The translations under genes and the position numbers were made by a program. This document shows positions 45,093 to 47,770 of a stretch of DNA of 47,770 nt, in pieces. The notes beneath the pieces were generated by a model. That model searched no databases, had not been told where the DNA came from, and saw nothing but the letters and a program-made list of their open reading frames with translations. The stretch is from Bacillus sp. J33 (GTDB lineage Bacteria > Bacillota > Bacilli > Bacillales > Cytobacillaceae). The stretch spans positions 1-47,770 of the forward strand of contig NZ_JAEL01000037.1 in the NCBI RefSeq assembly GCF_000518885.1, written 5' to 3'. The number at the start of each line of letters is the position of its first letter. The stretch's first letter is position 1.

Positions 45093-47153
45093 ATGTTTAA
45101 AAAAGTATTCGGCGTCCTGCAAAAAGTCGGAAAAGCTTTAATGCTTCCAGTGGCGCTTTTACCTGCAGCGGGTATCTTGCTTGCTTTAGGTGCTGCGCTG
45201 CAAAATCCGGCATTGCTTGAATTGGCGCCTTTCCTCGATAATGGAGGGGTAGAAATCGTCGCCCAGGTAATGCAAAAAGCAGGGGACATAGTATTTGCCA
45301 ACCTGCCTGTCCTATTCGCAGTTGGTGTAGCTGTAGGTTTGGCTGGCGGTGAAGGTGTAGCTGCACTTGCTGCCATCATCGGTTATTTAATCATGAATGT
45401 CACAATGGGTACGGCTGCAGGGATTACTGCAGAAGATGTAAATGGGCTTAACTATGCGAATATCTTGGGAATCCCTACTCTGCAAACAGGGGTATTCGGC
45501 GGTATTATCGTAGGTATTATCGCGGCAGGTTTATATAACAGATTTTATGAAATCGAACTGCCATCTTATTTAGGGTTCTTTGCAGGAAAACGGTTCGTTC
45601 CAATTATTACAGCTGCAACATCAGTAGTCCTTGGATTGCTTATGCTTGTAATCTGGCCGCCAATCCAGGAAGGGCTTAATGCATTCTCTCAAAACATGGT
45701 ACATGCTAACTTAACTTTATCAGCATTTATCTTTGGTTTAATTGAACGTTCACTGATTCCATTTGGATTACATCACATTTTCTATTCACCATTCTGGTAT
45801 GAGTTTGGCCAATATGTAACAAGTGCAGGAGAGACTGTGCGCGGTGACCAGCGTATCTTCATGGCGCAGATTAGCGACAATGTTCAAGATCTGACAGCTG
45901 GTACCTTCATGACCGGTAAATTCCCGTTCATGATGTTTGGTCTTCCAGCGGCAGCATTAGCGATTTATCATGAAGCACGACCTGAAAAGAAAGTAGTAGT
46001 CGGCGGCCTTATGGCATCTGCTGCATTAACTTCATTCTTAACAGGTATTACAGAACCGCTTGAGTTCTCATTCTTATTTGTTGCGCCTGTACTATTTGCA
46101 GTTCACGCAGTTTTTGCTGGTCTTTCTTTCATGACCATGCACCTTTTAGATGTTAAAATTGGTATGACATTCTCTGGAGGATTAATTGACTATGTTTTAT
46201 TCGGTTTAATCAATCCTCAGACAAATGCATGGATTGTTATTCCGGTTGGTCTTGTATTTGCGGTTATTTATTACTTCGGCTTCAGATTTGCGATACGGAA
46301 ATTCAATCTGATGACTCCTGGCCGTGAAGAGGTTGAAGACGAAGAGGAAACTGCTTCTGGAAAAGGAGGAGACCTTCCATACGAAGTTCTTGAAGCGATG
46401 GGCGGACAAGAAAACATTTCTCATCTTGACGCTTGTATTACTCGTCTTCGTGTATCAGTAAATGACATCAGCAGTGTAGACAAAGACCGTCTAAAGAAAT
46501 TGGGGGCTTCTGGTGTACTTGAAGTCGGAAATAACATCCAGGCGATTTTTGGGCCAAGATCTGAAACAATTAAAGGTCAAATGAAAGATATTATGAGCGG
46601 AAAAAGGCCGCGTGTTGTTGAAAAGGCTCCTGAAGGCGGAGTTGAACAGCAAATTGAAGAAGTAAATCCTGAAGCGCTTCAAACTGAACATAAGGAAGAT
46701 TTATTCGTTGCACCGATCAAAGGTGAAATCAAACCAATCACAGAAGTTCCTGACGCGGTATTCTCAGGAAAAATGATGGGTGATGGATTTGCGATTGTAC
46801 CAGAGGAGGGGACGGTTGTTTCTCCAGTTGATGGAAAAATCGTTAACATGTTCCCGACAAAGCATGCAATTGGCATACTTTCGGATTCTGGCCGTGAGAT
46901 ACTAATTCATGTAGGTATTGATACAGTTAACCTAAAAGGCCAAGGGTTTGAAACGCTGGTAGCTGAAAACGACCGTGTTGAAGCGGGGCAGCCATTATTA
47001 AAAGTGGATCTCGATTATATCGAGAAAAATGCTACTTCAAAAATTACTCCAATTGTATTCACGAACCTTGAGCAAGGAGAAACTGTAAAAATTAATAAGC
47101 CAGGTGCTGTAGACTTGAAAGATAAAGACATTATTATGATCTCTAAACAGTAG
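45093..47153 (+). CDS. ptsG: PTS glucose-specific EIICBA component
   Basis: 686 residues with fused domains in order IIC, IIB, IIA. IIC (about 1-420) is polytopic: [30 protein letters not shown] region ([17 protein letters not shown]), and [24 protein letters not shown] contains the phosphorylated C448 ([10 protein letters not shown]). IIA has H591 (TKHAIG) and active-site H606 (LIHVGIDTV). It transports and phosphorylates glucose. Controlled by the RAT/terminator and GlcT. A weak cre-like sequence TGAAAACGCTTAAT lies just before the ribosome site. Confidence 0.98.
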   Translation: MFKKVFGVLQKVGKALMLPVALLPAAGILLALGAALQNPALLELAPFLDNGGVEIVAQVMQKAGDIVFANLPVLFAVGVAVGLAGGEGVAALAAIIGYLIMNVTMGTAAGITAEDVNGLNYANILGIPTLQTGVFGGIIVGIIAAGLYNRFYEIELPSYLGFFAGKRFVPIITAATSVVLGLLMLVIWPPIQEGLNAFSQNMVHANLTLSAFIFGLIERSLIPFGLHHIFYSPFWYEFGQYVTSAGETVRGDQRIFMAQISDNVQDLTAGTFMTGKFPFMMFGLPAAALAIYHEARPEKKVVVGGLMASAALTSFLTGITEPLEFSFLFVAPVLFAVHAVFAGLSFMTMHLLDVKIGMTFSGGLIDYVLFGLINPQTNAWIVIPVGLVFAVIYYFGFRFAIRKFNLMTPGREEVEDEEETASGKGGDLPYEVLEAMGGQENISHLDACITRLRVSVNDISSVDKDRLKKLGASGVLEVGNNIQAIFGPRSETIKGQMKDIMSGKRPRVVEKAPEGGVEQQIEEVNPEALQTEHKEDLFVAPIKGEIKPITEVPDAVFSGKMMGDGFAIVPEEGTVVSPVDGKIVNMFPTKHAIGILSDSGREILIHVGIDTVNLKGQGFETLVAENDRVEAGQPLLKVDLDYIEKNATSKITPIVFTNLEQGETVKINKPGAVDLKDKDIIMISKQ

Positions 47154-47166
47154 GATATATAATAGG

Positions 47167-47206
47167 AAGAAACCAGCCGTGATTTGTGCTGGTTTCTTTT
47201 TTGTTC
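47167..47206 (+). terminator. Terminator after ptsG
   Basis: AAGAAACCAGC / GCTGGTTTCTT stem with a ten-base loop and a run of T. Confidence 0.92.
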
Positions 47207-47258
47207 TGAAATAATCTTATATAGTTAAAATAACCATTAAATTCTTATGTATATTTTG

Positions 47259-47288
47259 TTGACTATTTGGGCATATGGATGTTATTAT
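47259..47288 (+). promoter_or_regulatory. rRNA operon promoter P1
   Basis: -35 TTGACT (47259-47264) and -10 TATTAT (47283-47288), 18-base spacer. First of two tandem SigA-type promoters before 16S. Confidence 0.75.
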
Positions 47289-47342
47289 ATTAAAACAGTC
47301 GCTTGAGACGTTAACGATTTTGAAAAAAGTTTTAAAAATTTG

Positions 47343-47371
47343 TTGACAGAGTGATGTGTGAATGATATATT
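47343..47371 (+). promoter_or_regulatory. rRNA operon promoter P2
   Basis: Consensus -35 TTGACA (47343-47348) and -10 TATATT (47366-47371) with the optimal 17-base spacer, preceded by an A/T-rich UP-like stretch. The leader to 16S is about 170 bases. Confidence 0.85.
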
Positions 47372-47547
47372 AATATAGTTGCTTTTGAGCGACGGATTGA
47401 TCTTTGAAAACTGAACGAACAAAAACGTCAACGTTAATTCTTTAGTCTTTTTTGAAAAGACAACAGCGGATCGTCGATTAAGTACGCCACGTCCTGTGGC
47501 AACATCGACGCCAACACATCCGTGTGTAAGTGAGCTTAATCAACTCT

Positions 47548-47770
47548 TATATGGAGAGTTTGATCCTGGCTCAGGACGAACGCTGGCGGCGTGCCTAATA
47601 CATGCAAGTCGAGCGGACGGATGGGAGCTTGCTCCCAGACCGTCAGCGGCGGACGGGTGAGTAACACGTGGGCAACCTGCCTGTAAGACTGGGATAACTC
47701 CGGGAAACCGGGGCTAATACCGGATAATTCTTTTTCTCACATGAGGGAAAGCTGAAAGATGGTTTCGGCT
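47548..47770 (+). rRNA. 16S ribosomal RNA, 5' part (cut by window edge)
   Basis: Contains the universal AGAGTTTGATCCTGGCTCAG from 47555 and continues through the V1 loop (GGATGGGAGCTTGCTCCC) into V2. About 220 bases of the gene are present. The V1/V2 sequence looks, from memory, like the Bacillus/Cytobacillus firmus group; a database search would settle it. Confidence 0.98.

Overview
The window looks like a core chromosomal segment of a low-GC Firmicute in the Bacillaceae. Gene order from tsaE to groEL and from the MoxR gene through guaA and the purine permease follows the Bacillus subtilis ydi/yea/yeb regions. The partial 16S rRNA at the right edge looks, from memory, like the Bacillus (Cytobacillus) firmus group. 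That genus-level call is an inference. The window sits between two rRNA operons: it opens with the last two tRNAs of one (initiator Met, Asp) and closes in the 16S gene of the next.

Region 1 (1-11.5 kb), conserved core. tsaE-tsaB-rimI-tsaD form a tightly coupled operon for the tRNA t6A modification plus a ribosomal/TsaD acetyltransferase. A terminator and a cluster of four perfect DnaA boxes follow. Next come a convergent ABC-F ATPase, moaC, rex, tatA-tatC, a small YdiK-like gene, a CPBP-family membrane protease homologue, and CIRCE-controlled groES-groEL.

Region 2 (11.4-13.3 kb). A 1.9-kb AT-rich segment lies immediately after groEL between two identical 17-bp copies of the groEL 3' end. 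A strong terminator lies just beyond the second copy. This looks like the scar of an integrated element. Its only substantial gene encodes a multi-pass membrane protein.

Region 3 (13.8-17.8 kb). A secreted M14-type zinc carboxypeptidase, a convergent DUF421 membrane protein, an orphan ABC-type substrate-binding lipoprotein, and a 0.9-kb AT-rich intergenic region ending in a dyad-rich leader.

Region 4 (17.87-32 kb), the most interesting accessory part. It is a Gram-positive Tad/Flp-type pilus locus: CpaB-like SAF protein, TadZ/CpaE-like ATPase, CpaF/TadA ATPase, TadB and TadC platform proteins, one Flp-like pilin, and TadE-like and TadG-like pseudopilins. Interleaved are proteins not standard for Tad systems: two paralogous VWA lipoproteins, the tail of a third, a secreted protein with heptapeptide repeats, and several unrecognised proteins. 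No prepilin peptidase and no secretin is present here.

Region 5 (32-40.4 kb). A transglutaminase-domain lipoprotein, a secreted lipase-like alpha/beta hydrolase, then a MoxR ATPase / DUF58 / membrane transglutaminase operon. Short decayed coding fragments lie between these genes.

Region 6 (40.4-47.8 kb). guaA and a PbuG-like purine permease, each behind a guanine-class riboswitch, then the antiterminator gene glcT, an RAT/terminator leader and ptsG. The window ends with tandem rRNA promoters and the start of 16S rRNA.
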